NCBI RefSeq assembly: GCF_030397575.1
Contig: NZ_JAPNXS010000002.1
Location: 62,001-126,000 of the forward strand
DNA: 64,000 nucleotides
From: Psychromonas sp. 14N.309.X.WAT.B.A12
GTDB lineage: Bacteria; Pseudomonadota; Gammaproteobacteria; Enterobacterales; Psychromonadaceae
Reading direction: 5' to 3'
Shown: one piece after another, positions 1 to 8,669 of the stretch
Layout of the letters: every line of letters begins with the position of its first letter
Numbering within the stretch: position 1 is the stretch's first letter
Translations under genes and position numbers: made by a program
Notes under the pieces: generated by a model
What the model saw: the letters and a program-made list of their open reading frames with translations, nothing else
Database searches by the model: none
What the model was told of the DNA's origin: nothing

Positions 1-1551
1 GAGTTTGCTAAGCAATACGGTTTAGATATTAAAGCTGTAATCAAACCTGCCGATGCAGAAGTTGATGTTAGCGCTGAAGCATACACAGAAAAAGGCGTTT
101 GTTTTAACTCTGGTGATTTCGCTGAATTAGAAGGCCTCACTTTTGAAGCAGCATTTGATGCCGTTGAAGCTAAGTTAGTAAGTGAGAATAAAGGTAAGCG
201 CCAAGTTAACTTCCGTTTACGTGACTGGGGTGTTTCTCGCCAACGTTACTGGGGTGCTCCGATTCCAACATTAACATTGGAAGATGGTACCGTGGTACCC
301 GTACCTGAAGACCAACTGCCGGTTGTGTTACCTGAAGATGTAAAAATGAATGGCATCACGTCGCCAATCAAAGCGGATTTAGAGTGGGCAAAAACAACTT
401 ACCAAGGTCAACCTGCTACACACGAAACAGATACTTTTGATACCTTTATGGAATCAAGCTGGTACTACGCACGTTACTGTTCACCGCAAAGTGATGACCA
501 GATGCTTGACCCAGAAAAAGCAAACTACTGGTTACCAGTAGATCAATACATTGGTGGTATTGAGCATGCTATTTTACACCTTCTATACTCGCGTTTCTTC
601 CATAAGTTATTACGTGATTTTGGATTAGTAAACAGCGATGAGCCATACAAAAAGCTATTAACGCAAGGTATGGTATTAGCAGACGCTTATTACTATGAAG
701 ATGAGAAAGGCGGTAAAGTGTGGGTTGCACCAACAGATGCAATCACAGAAACAGATGCTAAAGGTAAAGTAATTTCAGCGAAAACAGCTGACGGTCAAGA
801 ATTGGTTTATGACGGCATGAGCAAAATGTCTAAATCAAAAAATAACGGCATTGACCCACAGTTAATGATTGATAAATACGGCGCGGACAGCGTTCGTTTA
901 TTCATGATGTTTGCGGCACCTTCTGACCAAACTCTTGAATGGTCTGATTCTGCATTAGAAGGCTCTTTACGTTTCCTTAAACGTTTATGGAAATTAGCAT
1001 TTGATCATGTTCAAGCTGGTGATGTTGCTGAATTAGATGTGAAAGTATTTAATGACAACCAAAAAACATTACGCAGAGAAGTACATAAAACAATTGCTAA
1101 AGTAAGTGATGATGTTGGTCGTCGTCAAACTTTCAATACTGCAATTGCTGCGGTGATGGAACTGATGAACAAACTAACGAAAGCACCGACTGCGGACGTA
1201 CAAGATCGAGCTATTTTACAAGAAGCACTAGTAGCCATCACTAAACTACTATCACCAATCACACCACATATTTGTGCAGAGTTGCACACGTTATTAGGCT
1301 CTGAAGGTGATATTCTATCTGCACCTTGGCCGACAGTGGATGAATCAGCTTTAGTTGAAGATTCAAAACTGATTGTGGTACAAGTAAATGGTAAATTACG
1401 TGCAAAATTAACAGTGCCAGCTGACGCTTCACAGGAACAAGTTGAAGCACAAGCAAACGCTGAAGAAAATGTAAATAAATTTACTGAAGGTAAAACAGTA
1501 CGTAAAGTGATTTATGTACCAGGTAAGCTACTGAATATTGTAGCTAACTAG
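1..1551 (+). CDS. leuS: Leucyl-tRNA synthetase (5' end missing)
   Basis: Class I aminoacyl-tRNA synthetase that charges tRNA-Leu in the cytoplasm. The reading frame is open from base 1, so the N-terminal part, with the HIGH motif and most of the editing domain, lies outside the window. About 516 residues remain of a family usually near 860. Visible features are the [12 protein letters not shown] segment that follows the editing domain, the KMSKSKNNG catalytic loop around base 820, and the C-terminal anticodon-binding and tRNA-binding modules ending in [11 protein letters not shown]. It lies upstream of lptE, holA and nadD, as in E. coli, but a strong hairpin separates it from lptE. Confidence 0.97.
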   Translation, partial: EFAKQYGLDIKAVIKPADAEVDVSAEAYTEKGVCFNSGDFAELEGLTFEAAFDAVEAKLVSENKGKRQVNFRLRDWGVSRQRYWGAPIPTLTLEDGTVVPVPEDQLPVVLPEDVKMNGITSPIKADLEWAKTTYQGQPATHETDTFDTFMESSWYYARYCSPQSDDQMLDPEKANYWLPVDQYIGGIEHAILHLLYSRFFHKLLRDFGLVNSDEPYKKLLTQGMVLADAYYYEDEKGGKVWVAPTDAITETDAKGKVISAKTADGQELVYDGMSKMSKSKNNGIDPQLMIDKYGADSVRLFMMFAAPSDQTLEWSDSALEGSLRFLKRLWKLAFDHVQAGDVAELDVKVFNDNQKTLRREVHKTIAKVSDDVGRRQTFNTAIAAVMELMNKLTKAPTADVQDRAILQEALVAITKLLSPITPHICAELHTLLGSEGDILSAPWPTVDESALVEDSKLIVVQVNGKLRAKLTVPADASQEQVEAQANAEENVNKFTEGKTVRKVIYVPGKLLNIVAN

Positions 1552-1598
1552 TTTGTTACGCTATTGATTAAACGATTAATAGCACTAGCAAATCACGT

Positions 1599-1628
1599 CA
1601 TCAACCGCTTATTTATGAGCGGTTGATG
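1599..1628 (+). terminator. Hairpin between leuS and lptE
   Basis: An 11-bp perfect stem (CATCAACCGCT / AGCGGTTGATG) with an 8-base loop lies 48 bases after the leuS stop. The tail is T-rich (AGCGTTTAATTTTATT) but is not an uninterrupted U run. It could terminate leuS partially and so lower expression of lptE-holA-nadD. Confidence 0.6.
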
Positions 1629-1704
1629 AGCGTTTAATTTTATTAAAAAACACATCAACCCGTTTATATTATTGATTGTCATAGACACTACAAAAGGCTT
1701 TTTT

Positions 1705-2232
1705 ATGTATTCACTTCGCCCTCAAGCTTTTTATCGCCGCTTTATGTTATTTGCGACTTTGGCAATGACTGTAATGCTCTCTGGTTGTGGATTTCACTTG
1801 AAACACAGTGATGGTTTAGTAGAAAAGTTTCCAGAAATATATGTGCAAACCAGTAACCCTAAAGGTGAGTTAGCACGTCTGGTTAAACTCCGCCTAGTAG
1901 GTGCAAATATTAAAGTATTAGCAGCACCGAATGAAGATACTGCCATCTTAAGATTAATATCAGAAAAACAAAGTAAACGTACTATTTCTCTGTATGCGAC
2001 GGCACAAAATGCTGAAAAAGAGATTGGTTACATCATGAAGTATTCTATTAAAATGCCAAATTACACGCCAAAAAATTACAGCGTAAATTTATACCGTGAC
2101 TTTTTATACGACTCAACACAAGCACTAGCAAAATCTCGTGAAGAAGAACAATTAATAGAAGAGTTACGTGTAGTTGCAGCTGACCACATCATCTCTACTA
2201 TGTTAAGTATTGAAAACAATTCTCCAGAGTAA
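1705..2232 (+). CDS. lptE: LPS-assembly lipoprotein LptE
   Basis: Outer-membrane lipoprotein that plugs the LptD barrel and helps deliver lipopolysaccharide to the cell surface. I chose the ATG at 1705, giving 175 residues. It is followed by a signal peptide with lipobox LSGC, so Cys28 would be lipidated and become residue 1 of the mature protein. The GFHLKHSDG sequence right after the Cys is typical of the family, as is the position between leuS and holA. A TTG start at 1672 is in frame but would put 11 extra residues before the signal peptide. The stop is only 6 bases before holA, so the two are probably cotranscribed. Confidence 0.92.
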   Translation: MYSLRPQAFYRRFMLFATLAMTVMLSGCGFHLKHSDGLVEKFPEIYVQTSNPKGELARLVKLRLVGANIKVLAAPNEDTAILRLISEKQSKRTISLYATAQNAEKEIGYIMKYSIKMPNYTPKNYSVNLYRDFLYDSTQALAKSREEEQLIEELRVVAADHIISTMLSIENNSPE

Positions 2233-2238
2233 CGGTTA

Positions 2239-3237
2239 ATGCGCATTTACCCAGAACAGTTATTAAAGCAGCTGCAACAGACGTTACCTAGCTGCTGCTT
2301 AATCTTTGGTGATGAAGCATTATTAACCATTGAAGCGCTTGAACAAATTCAAACGCAAGCTAAGCAACAAGGCTTTTTAGAACGTTTTAGTTACAGCCTA
2401 GATGGCAGTTTCGACAAAGATCAAATATTTAGTCAATTCAATACTCTATCTCTTTTTTCTGAAAGACAAATCATAGAATTATCCTTGTCTAAAACAACCA
2501 AGGATAATACGGATTTTATTAAAGAGATAACCCCTCTACTAAATCCAGATACTTTATTAATACTTAAAGGCCCTAAACTCACCACGCAACAATTAAAAAG
2601 TGCTTGGTTTACCAAACTAGAGCAACAAGGCTTATTTGTATCTACTAACGCGTTGTTACCACAGCGCTTTCCACAGTGGTTGTACCAGCGTTTAAAAGTA
2701 GTTGGTTTAAGTGCGGATAATGAAGTGATTGACTTTCTGACTTTGCATTTTGAAGGTAATTTACTGGCGGCCAAACAGGAAATTGAGAAGCTGTCTATTT
2801 TGTTCCCTAAACAGCACTTACACTTGCCGCAAGTCGAACAAAGCATCACTACCCATAACCATTTCAGCCTGTTTCAATGGGTTGATAGTTTATTAGCCGG
2901 TGATAAAGCACGTAATGCGCGGATCATTAAACAACTCAATGCCGAAGGTACTGAACTGCTTTTACTGAGTGCAACTTTAAGCAGTGAAGTGCAAAAACTA
3001 CTTAATTACGCCTATCAATTAACGCATACACCTTTAAGCCAGTTACTTGCGCAACAAAAACCTAAATTATGGCCTGCGAAACAAGCTTTAATTACTCAGG
3101 CCCTCACTCGCTTAAAAATACCTCAACTTGAAAATATTTTAATTGCTTGTGCAGATTTAGAAATTTCAGTTAAAGTAGAAAATCGTTCAGATATTTGGCT
3201 ACAACTGGATGCTATCTGTTATCAGTTTTTCAAATAA
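2239..3237 (+). CDS. holA: DNA polymerase III subunit delta
   Basis: Delta subunit of the clamp loader, which opens the beta sliding clamp during loading onto DNA. The 332-residue length is close to the E. coli protein (343). It begins MRIYPEQLLKQLQQ, and the N-terminal half carries the AAA+-like fold without a Walker A motif, as expected for delta. It sits 6 bases after lptE and 9 bases before nadD, the conserved gammaproteobacterial order. The C-terminal half is rich in Leu and Gln, as in relatives. Identification rests on conserved position and N-terminal similarity. Confidence 0.93.
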   Translation: MRIYPEQLLKQLQQTLPSCCLIFGDEALLTIEALEQIQTQAKQQGFLERFSYSLDGSFDKDQIFSQFNTLSLFSERQIIELSLSKTTKDNTDFIKEITPLLNPDTLLILKGPKLTTQQLKSAWFTKLEQQGLFVSTNALLPQRFPQWLYQRLKVVGLSADNEVIDFLTLHFEGNLLAAKQEIEKLSILFPKQHLHLPQVEQSITTHNHFSLFQWVDSLLAGDKARNARIIKQLNAEGTELLLLSATLSSEVQKLLNYAYQLTHTPLSQLLAQQKPKLWPAKQALITQALTRLKIPQLENILIACADLEISVKVENRSDIWLQLDAICYQFFK

Positions 3238-3246
3238 AGGAATTGA

Positions 3247-3900
3247 ATGAACAAAAAACACGAGTCTGCAATTGGCTTTTTGGGAGGGACATTTGATCCT
3301 ATTCATTTTGGGCATTTACGTCCTGCATTAGAGATTCAGGAAGCACTTCAGCTCCAGTCTTTATACCTCATGCCAAATTATATTGCACCGCATAAAGCAA
3401 CTAGTTTAGCCAGCACTGAACAACGCATTGAAATGGTTAAATTAGCCATTCAAGATACCCCTAGCTTACAAATGGATACACAAGAGCTATTACGCAACTC
3501 TCCTAGCTATACAGTGGAAACCTTAGCACTATTAAGAGCACAATACCCTAATACGCCGATCTGCTTCATTATGGGAATGGACTCATTAATTAACTTCCAT
3601 ACTTGGTATCGCTACCAAGATATTTTGCAATATTGCCATCTTGTTGTTAGCCATCGACCGGGTTGGTCACCGCAATTTAACGAAACAGTCTCAACGATTC
3701 TCGCCAAGCATCAAACACAAGATACAACAGATCTGCATTCATCACTTAATGGTTGTATCTATTTTCAAAGCACAACACAGCTAGATATTTCTTCATCACA
3801 AATTCGTAAGCTATGCGCGAATAACCAAGGCATAGAATTTTTAACGCCTACCCCTGTCTGTCACTACATTAAGGAGCAAAACTGTTACCAATTAAAATAA
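3247..3900 (+). CDS. nadD: Nicotinate-nucleotide adenylyltransferase
   Basis: Transfers AMP from ATP to nicotinate mononucleotide to form deamido-NAD in NAD biosynthesis. The nucleotidyltransferase signature GGTFDPIHFGH is at residues 13-23, and the second signature, ISSSQIRKL, lies near the C-terminus. Length (217 residues) matches the family. The start ATG has AAAGGAATTG just upstream. In many relatives nadD is followed by rsfS, rlmH and the rod-shape genes; here the next gene is a gamma-glutamyltransferase, so the cluster is broken at this point. Confidence 0.96.
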   Translation: MNKKHESAIGFLGGTFDPIHFGHLRPALEIQEALQLQSLYLMPNYIAPHKATSLASTEQRIEMVKLAIQDTPSLQMDTQELLRNSPSYTVETLALLRAQYPNTPICFIMGMDSLINFHTWYRYQDILQYCHLVVSHRPGWSPQFNETVSTILAKHQTQDTTDLHSSLNGCIYFQSTTQLDISSSQIRKLCANNQGIEFLTPTPVCHYIKEQNCYQLK

Positions 3901-3968
3901 ATAATTGGTATTACGCCTGACTTTATACCTTCGATAATAAATCTACACAAAAATAAAGGAATAGTATT

Positions 3969-5726
3969 ATGTTAGATCTGATCAAAAATAAAATAGCCAA
4001 ACCTATTAGCTTATTGGTTGTCTCCACTTCATTTTTATTAACTGCACCAGCGATTAATGCGGCTACCACTTCCCAACCGGCGATCTTTAGCCAAATGTCG
4101 ATTCATCACCCAGTGTGGGCAAAGAGCGGTATGGTTGCAACACAAGAAGCACTTGCGACTAAGATTGGTGTTGAGATTTTAAAGCAAGGCGGTAATGCGG
4201 TAGACGCAGCAGTGGCGGTAGGTTATGCGCTTGCAGTTACTTTACCAAGAGCAGGTAACCTTGGTGGCGGTGGTTTTATGTTAGTTTATTTAGCTGACAA
4301 AGAGCAAGTTATTGCCATTGATTATCGAGAAAAAGCACCAGCTACTGCATCACGTGATATGTATTTAGATGAAAATGGTGATGTTGTACCGGGTTTATCT
4401 AAATTCCATGGTTTAGCCATTGGTACACCAGGCACTGTGATGGGCTTAGAGCATGCGCGTAAAACCTACGGCACACTTTCAAGAGAAGCATTGATCGCTC
4501 CGGCTATTAAGTTGGCAAAAGATGGCATTATCGTTACACCTGATTTAGAAAACTCGTTAACGGCGATGCAAGAACGTTTAAGTAAATGGCCTAATACCAG
4601 CAAAATATTTTATAAAAAAGATGGTGCAAACTACCATGCTGGAGAGCTACTTAAACAAACTGACTTAGCTAAAACACTTTCTTTAATTAGTGAGCAAGGT
4701 GAAAAAGGTTTTTATCAAGGTCCAGTAGCTGATGCTATTGTATCGAGCATTAAAGAGGCTGGCGGTACAGTTAGTCAACAGGACTTAATCGACTACAACT
4801 CTGTTGATCGTAAAGCCATTGAAGGTACATACCGAGGTTACCAAATATTCTCTATGCCACCTCCATCTTCTGGGGGGGTTCACATAGTACAAATCCTTAA
4901 TATGCTAGAAAATTACGATATTAAAAAGATGGGCCACAATAGTGCTCAACATATTCATACCATGGTTGAAAGTATGCGCCGTGCTTATGCTGACCGTAGT
5001 TTACATTTGGGTGATAGTGACTTTGTTAAAGTACCTGTAAAAACCTTAACCAGTAAAAAGTATGCAAAACAACTAGTTGACGGTATTGACCCAGACAAAG
5101 CAACACCAAGCTCTGAGATTTTGCCTGATGCAGACTTGCCTTATGAAAGTAACCAAACGACTCACTTTAGTATCGTTGATAAATGGGGTAATGCCGTGGC
5201 CAATACTTATACCCTAAACTACAGCTATGGTTCTGGGATTGTCGCCGAAGGTACTGGCGTTTTATTAAATAATGAAATGGATGATTTCTCTTCAAAACCA
5301 GGCGTAGCTAATGGTTATGGATTGATTGGTGGTGAAGCAAATGCTATTGAGCCTGGTAAACGCCCACTGAGTTCCATGAGCCCAACTGTTATCCTAAAAG
5401 ATAATGAATTATTCATGGTAACCGGTACACCAGGCGGTTCAAGAATCATCACCACCACTTTACAGGTGATTTCTAATGTTATCGACTTTGATATGAATGT
5501 TGCCGATGCCACTGCAGCACCGCGTATCCATCATCAATGGTTACCTGATTACATTCGTATGGAATCTGGTTTGAGTTTAGATACAATCAAACTGTTAGAA
5601 GCAAAAGGACATCAACTTAAAGTTGAATCTGCAATGGGAAGTACGCAAAGTATTATTAAATCTGAAACTGGATTATATGGTGCGTCTGACCCACGTCGCC
5701 CTTCTTCTCTTAGTGAAGGTTACTAA
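3969..5726 (+). CDS. ggt: Gamma-glutamyltransferase, periplasmic
   Basis: Hydrolyses glutathione and transfers its gamma-glutamyl group; made as one chain that cleaves itself into large and small subunits. A signal peptide (about residues 1-31, ending AINA) predicts export. The autocleavage and catalytic nucleophile is Thr397 in TTHFSIVD, which becomes the first residue of the small subunit. The substrate-binding DYREKAP and PLSSMSP motifs and the GNLGGGGFM glycine loop are intact. Length 585 matches E. coli Ggt (580). The ATG has AAAGGAATAG upstream. It stands alone between nadD and a convergent PilZ gene, with a hairpin terminator after it. Confidence 0.95.
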   Translation: MLDLIKNKIAKPISLLVVSTSFLLTAPAINAATTSQPAIFSQMSIHHPVWAKSGMVATQEALATKIGVEILKQGGNAVDAAVAVGYALAVTLPRAGNLGGGGFMLVYLADKEQVIAIDYREKAPATASRDMYLDENGDVVPGLSKFHGLAIGTPGTVMGLEHARKTYGTLSREALIAPAIKLAKDGIIVTPDLENSLTAMQERLSKWPNTSKIFYKKDGANYHAGELLKQTDLAKTLSLISEQGEKGFYQGPVADAIVSSIKEAGGTVSQQDLIDYNSVDRKAIEGTYRGYQIFSMPPPSSGGVHIVQILNMLENYDIKKMGHNSAQHIHTMVESMRRAYADRSLHLGDSDFVKVPVKTLTSKKYAKQLVDGIDPDKATPSSEILPDADLPYESNQTTHFSIVDKWGNAVANTYTLNYSYGSGIVAEGTGVLLNNEMDDFSSKPGVANGYGLIGGEANAIEPGKRPLSSMSPTVILKDNELFMVTGTPGGSRIITTTLQVISNVIDFDMNVADATAAPRIHHQWLPDYIRMESGLSLDTIKLLEAKGHQLKVESAMGSTQSIIKSETGLYGASDPRRPSSLSEGY

Positions 5727-5751
5727 TCTTCCATAGTTAGCAATAAAAACT

Positions 5752-5798
5752 AAGCAGTTTACCTTCAGATAACCGATAGAATTGAAGGTAAGCTGCTT
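5752..5798. terminator. Bidirectional terminator between ggt and the PilZ gene
   Basis: A 16-bp stem (AAGCAGTTTACCTTCA / TGAAGGTAAGCTGCTT) with one G-U pair on one strand and a 15-base loop. On the minus strand the stem is followed by TTAGTTTTTATT, a good U run. It lies between convergent genes and can serve both. Confidence 0.8.
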
Positions 5799-5823
5799 TA
5801 TTGTCAATCAGTTTGGAATAACA

Positions 5824-6498
5824 TTATTTTTGTAAATAGTGTAAAAGTAATTGCTGAATCGCAGATTGCACATCTTCAGGTGTGGTAAATACTAAACCAT
5901 ATTGTACTTCGTCATTAACGCCTAATTCTTTATTACTCTTTAATGCTACTGATAGCGTCACTTTTGAGCTACCATCTCCTAAATCAATCAACAATTGATA
6001 AATCCCACCTATCGAAAGGCTGCCCTGCTTTTTACAAACAAACGCACAACCTTGAATAGATACATCAATCAATACACCGTTTGCTAATACAGTATCACTT
6101 TCAGAATTGACTAACGCCGCTTCAATACTAACGTCAACACGGCGGTGTTTACGTAACGGCACTGATTCTATATTTTTAGGGTAATCAAGCACTAACCAAC
6201 GACCAGTAATAGTCATAATTTTTTGTATCGACGTACGAAAAGCAGTGACGTTAGCTTGCTGCTGTTCACTATTCATAAAGCGAACAATCACATCATTCGT
6301 CTCTTTTAGATGTGGTAAGGCTTTGATCCAAGAAGCATCATTGCCAAATGCCAGAATAACCGACATATTTGGGTCGATGCCTATTAAACGTGTTTTTAAA
6401 CGAATAGGCTTAGTGGGTGTGACAACTTGAAGGTGCACTACTTCACCACAATTAACATGATTTAAACGAGTCAATTCTCGATTATCAATCTTAGTCAC
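5824..6498 (-). CDS. PilZ-domain cyclic-di-GMP-binding protein
   Basis: Predicted cyclic-di-GMP receptor of 224 residues with a YcgR-like N-terminal beta domain (about 15-105) followed by a PilZ domain. Both ligand-binding motifs are intact: RKHRR (Arg116 to Arg120) and DVSIQG (Asp145, Ser147, Gly150). The start is GTG, supported by a strong GGGGAAGG Shine-Dalgarno upstream. Two GGDEF-containing genes in this window could supply or remove the ligand. The output is unknown; YcgR relatives act as a flagellar brake, but no motility gene lies nearby. No transmembrane segment is visible. Confidence 0.85.
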   Translation of the reverse strand: MTKIDNRELTRLNHVNCGEVVHLQVVTPTKPIRLKTRLIGIDPNMSVILAFGNDASWIKALPHLKETNDVIVRFMNSEQQQANVTAFRTSIQKIMTITGRWLVLDYPKNIESVPLRKHRRVDVSIEAALVNSESDTVLANGVLIDVSIQGCAFVCKKQGSLSIGGIYQLLIDLGDGSSKVTLSVALKSNKELGVNDEVQYGLVFTTPEDVQSAIQQLLLHYLQK

Positions 6499-6686
6499 TT
6501 ACCTTCCCCTGTATTAAAATCCTTTCCCTTATGACATATTTTACCATGGTTCAAAAATCATAGAAGCGCCTTTGTAACAAGAATAGCAATTATGAGCTCT
6601 ATCTTCAGTGAAAAAAGATGGCTAAGGTGGTGATAAATGAACGGATCAGTTATGATCTCAATTAAGTTTATTATATGAGAAAAATC

Positions 6687-6998
6687 ATGACACAACCGGT
6701 TATCAGCAAAAAACAGCTTATCGATACATTGACACTTTGGCATCAAAAAAAAATCGATAATGAACAATTACAAGATTGGATGGTGACACATTTTGATCCA
6801 CCAGAGACATTAATTGGTGAAGATGAGCCTGAATTAGTTCAAGAAGCAATGCACGTGATCATGAATGAATATGAACTTGCAAAATTAGATAAGTTTAAGG
6901 AGCAAGGGTATGAATTTGCGATGCAGTTCTTACAATGTAACGAAGCCAACTTTACTCAACTAAGACAGCAATTTATCCATCAAGGTTTCAGCGATTAG
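6687..6998 (+). CDS. Conserved hypothetical protein, small and acidic
   Basis: I do not recognise this 103-residue protein. It is soluble, probably mainly helical, and acidic in the middle (IGEDEPELVQEAM). There is no signal peptide, transmembrane segment or metal motif. I prefer the ATG at 6687 (MTQPVISKK) because GAG lies just upstream; an in-frame ATG at 6675 has no Shine-Dalgarno. It is divergent from the PilZ gene and followed by a hairpin terminator, so it is probably transcribed alone. Codon use looks like its neighbours. Confidence 0.65.
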   Translation: MTQPVISKKQLIDTLTLWHQKKIDNEQLQDWMVTHFDPPETLIGEDEPELVQEAMHVIMNEYELAKLDKFKEQGYEFAMQFLQCNEANFTQLRQQFIHQGFSD

Positions 6999-7008
6999 TT
7001 CAGCGACT

Positions 7009-7037
7009 AAGGCAGTTTTAAATTGACTGCCTTTATT
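7009..7037 (+). terminator. Terminator after the small hypothetical gene
   Basis: An 8-bp stem AAGGCAGT / ACTGCCTT with a 9-base AT-rich loop and a TATTCTA tail, 11 bases after the stop. It lies between convergent genes; the other strand also reads into A/T-rich sequence. Confidence 0.6.
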
Positions 7038-7058
7038 CTAAGTCAGAATTAACGTGAG

Positions 7059-7463
7059 TTATAAATGGCGTGCCATTTTATAGTAAGCCACATCACTTTT
7101 ATAAAATAACTCTCCTTCCACTTCAAAACCAAAACCTTGATAAAAAGCTAAAGCAGATTCTCTTGCATCAAACCAAAAATAGCTGGTGCCTGCTTCTTTT
7201 AGGGCATTAATAATAAACCTTAACATCAAACTACCCGCACCTTTACCTTGATAGTCAACTAAGGTTGCAAACTTTCTTAAGCGAACACAATCATGATCGC
7301 GATAGATCGAAGCAACACAAATCAATTGACCGTTTAATTCCACTGCATAATGTAATGCTTGTTCGTCACCTTCGACAATGCAGAACTCAGGCTTTTTATC
7401 TGGCCATAAAACTTGATGGCGAATGGCAATCGTTTGTTGCCAATCAATTTCAATAATACGCAA
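7059..7463 (-). CDS. GNAT-family N-acetyltransferase
   Basis: A 134-residue GCN5-related acetyltransferase; the substrate cannot be read from sequence. The acetyl-CoA pyrophosphate-binding motif A is visible as LVDYQGKGAGSLML, followed by FWFDARESALAFYQGFGFEV, the usual C-terminal motif B with the A-x-x-F-Y-x-x-x-G-F pattern. The start is TTG at 7463, supported by a strong AAGGAAGG five bases upstream; no suitable ATG exists nearby. It runs in the same direction as, and 33 bases after, the DUF2007 gene, so they may share a transcript. Confidence 0.85.
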   Translation of the reverse strand: MRIIEIDWQQTIAIRHQVLWPDKKPEFCIVEGDEQALHYAVELNGQLICVASIYRDHDCVRLRKFATLVDYQGKGAGSLMLRFIINALKEAGTSYFWFDARESALAFYQGFGFEVEGELFYKSDVAYYKMARHL

Positions 7464-7496
7464 ATAGCCTTCCTTTATGTCAATTTTAATGCACGA

Positions 7497-7799
7497 TTAC
7501 TTTGCTTGCTGACACTGCCAACAAAAATCAAAGGAGCCATCATTACTCTCATTGCAACTATTACAAACCCAGTCAGGTGTATCAGCACTTTGCTGAGATT
7601 GCATTGCGATAGCTAATGCTTGTTGATGATCATTATCGTCAAAGACCCAAATTTCCGGCCAGCTATCTACGGCAGAAGTTTCACCCATTGCACCTTGTGT
7701 AAACTCATTCTTAATAAATGTTTGAATGCCTTGCGCTTCTATCAAATTTTTTATGTTACCGACAATAAAGTGGTTATCATGGCTATACACTAGTTTCAT
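7497..7799 (-). CDS. DUF2007 protein with C-terminal zinc ribbon
   Basis: A 100-residue protein of unknown function. Residues 1-67 match the pattern of the DUF2007 family (putative signal-transducing fold): a beta start, then VGNIKNLIEAQGIQTFIKNE, then the VFDDNDHQQALAIA helix. The C-terminus carries CNSC and CWQC, a four-cysteine zinc-finger knuckle pair similar to RanBP2-type fingers. Proteins with this two-part layout are common in marine gammaproteobacteria. It probably binds zinc; partner and role are unknown. Confidence 0.75.
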   Translation of the reverse strand: MKLVYSHDNHFIVGNIKNLIEAQGIQTFIKNEFTQGAMGETSAVDSWPEIWVFDDNDHQQALAIAMQSQQSADTPDWVCNSCNESNDGSFDFCWQCQQAK

Positions 7800-7856
7800 T
7801 ATGGCTGCCTATTTATCTATTCAACTTCTTATTTATTGATAATAAGTAGAACGGAA

Positions 7857-8333
7857 TTAATCCATATATATTTCCATTTCGTCACCTATTTTTTTACGCA
7901 TCTCCATCAACTTAACAGCCGTTTCGTGCTGTTTAATGTCTTCTTCACTTTCTGGCACCCATTGTGGTACTAATTCAGATTGACCATTTTGATCAACGGC
8001 AACCATGATCACTATACAATGTGTTGTCGTGCGTTTATTTAAAGATTTAGGATCACAGGCATTCACCTCTAGGGCAATATGCATTGATGTTTTGCCTGTA
8101 TAAACAACTTTTGCTTTTACTTCAACTAAGCTACCAACATGGATCGGGGCAACAAAGCGAATACCACCAGCATAAGCGGTAACACAATAACGTCCGCTCC
8201 ATCCAGCAGCACAAGCATAAGCAGCAAGGTCAATCCATTTCATCACTGCGCCACCGTGTACCTTCCCACCAAAATTTACATCCTGTGTTTCAGCTAAAAA
8301 TCGAAGTGTTATATCACGTTGTGGTTTTTTCAT
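7857..8333 (-). CDS. Acyl-CoA thioesterase, YciA-like hotdog fold
   Basis: Predicted cytoplasmic hexameric hotdog thioesterase that cleaves acyl-CoA to free acid and CoA. The family core NFGGKVHGGAVMKWIDLAAY contains the helix and the Asp used for catalysis in YciA-type enzymes. It is followed by the beta strands GIRFVAPIHVGSLVEVKAKV. With the ATG at 8333 the protein is 158 residues. An in-frame TTG at 8345 is possible, but GAG lies between it and the ATG as a Shine-Dalgarno. The chain-length preference cannot be predicted. It is divergent from the GGDEF-EAL gene. Confidence 0.85.
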   Translation of the reverse strand: MKKPQRDITLRFLAETQDVNFGGKVHGGAVMKWIDLAAYACAAGWSGRYCVTAYAGGIRFVAPIHVGSLVEVKAKVVYTGKTSMHIALEVNACDPKSLNKRTTTHCIVIMVAVDQNGQSELVPQWVPESEEDIKQHETAVKLMEMRKKIGDEMEIYMD

Positions 8334-8669
8334 TATTATTCTCAATAAGTATTAGGGTTATTTAAATTTATATCGTTAACAGTGGCTTAGCAAATATTTA
8401 ATCGTTTATTAACAACGAACTCAGTACCGTTGGTTATGTAAGCTTTTAATATTTACTATTTAGATATCAATAAGATAATAAAATCAGACTTATAATATAC
8501 TTAAAATATTTTAATTACCTATCGCATTATAGCCACTAAACAATAAAACCATAAAAATAACACTCCTATATTGGTAGTTTTTTCTGCTAAAATAGCAAAC
8601 AGAGTTACATTATTTATTAACTCGTTACACACAAAATATTACGATTGTTAATAATAAAAATAGGCTTCT
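8334..8669. other. Divergent intergenic region, no gene seen
   Basis: About 336 bases of very AT-rich sequence between the divergent thioesterase and GGDEF-EAL genes. It should hold both promoters, but I cannot fix either with confidence. No ORF with a Shine-Dalgarno and no strong hairpin is evident. Confidence 0.5.

Noticed and set aside
2433-2849. Minus-strand ORF of 138 codons inside holA
   Set aside because: Fully antisense to holA, Cys-rich only because of the opposite codon pattern, with no independent support.
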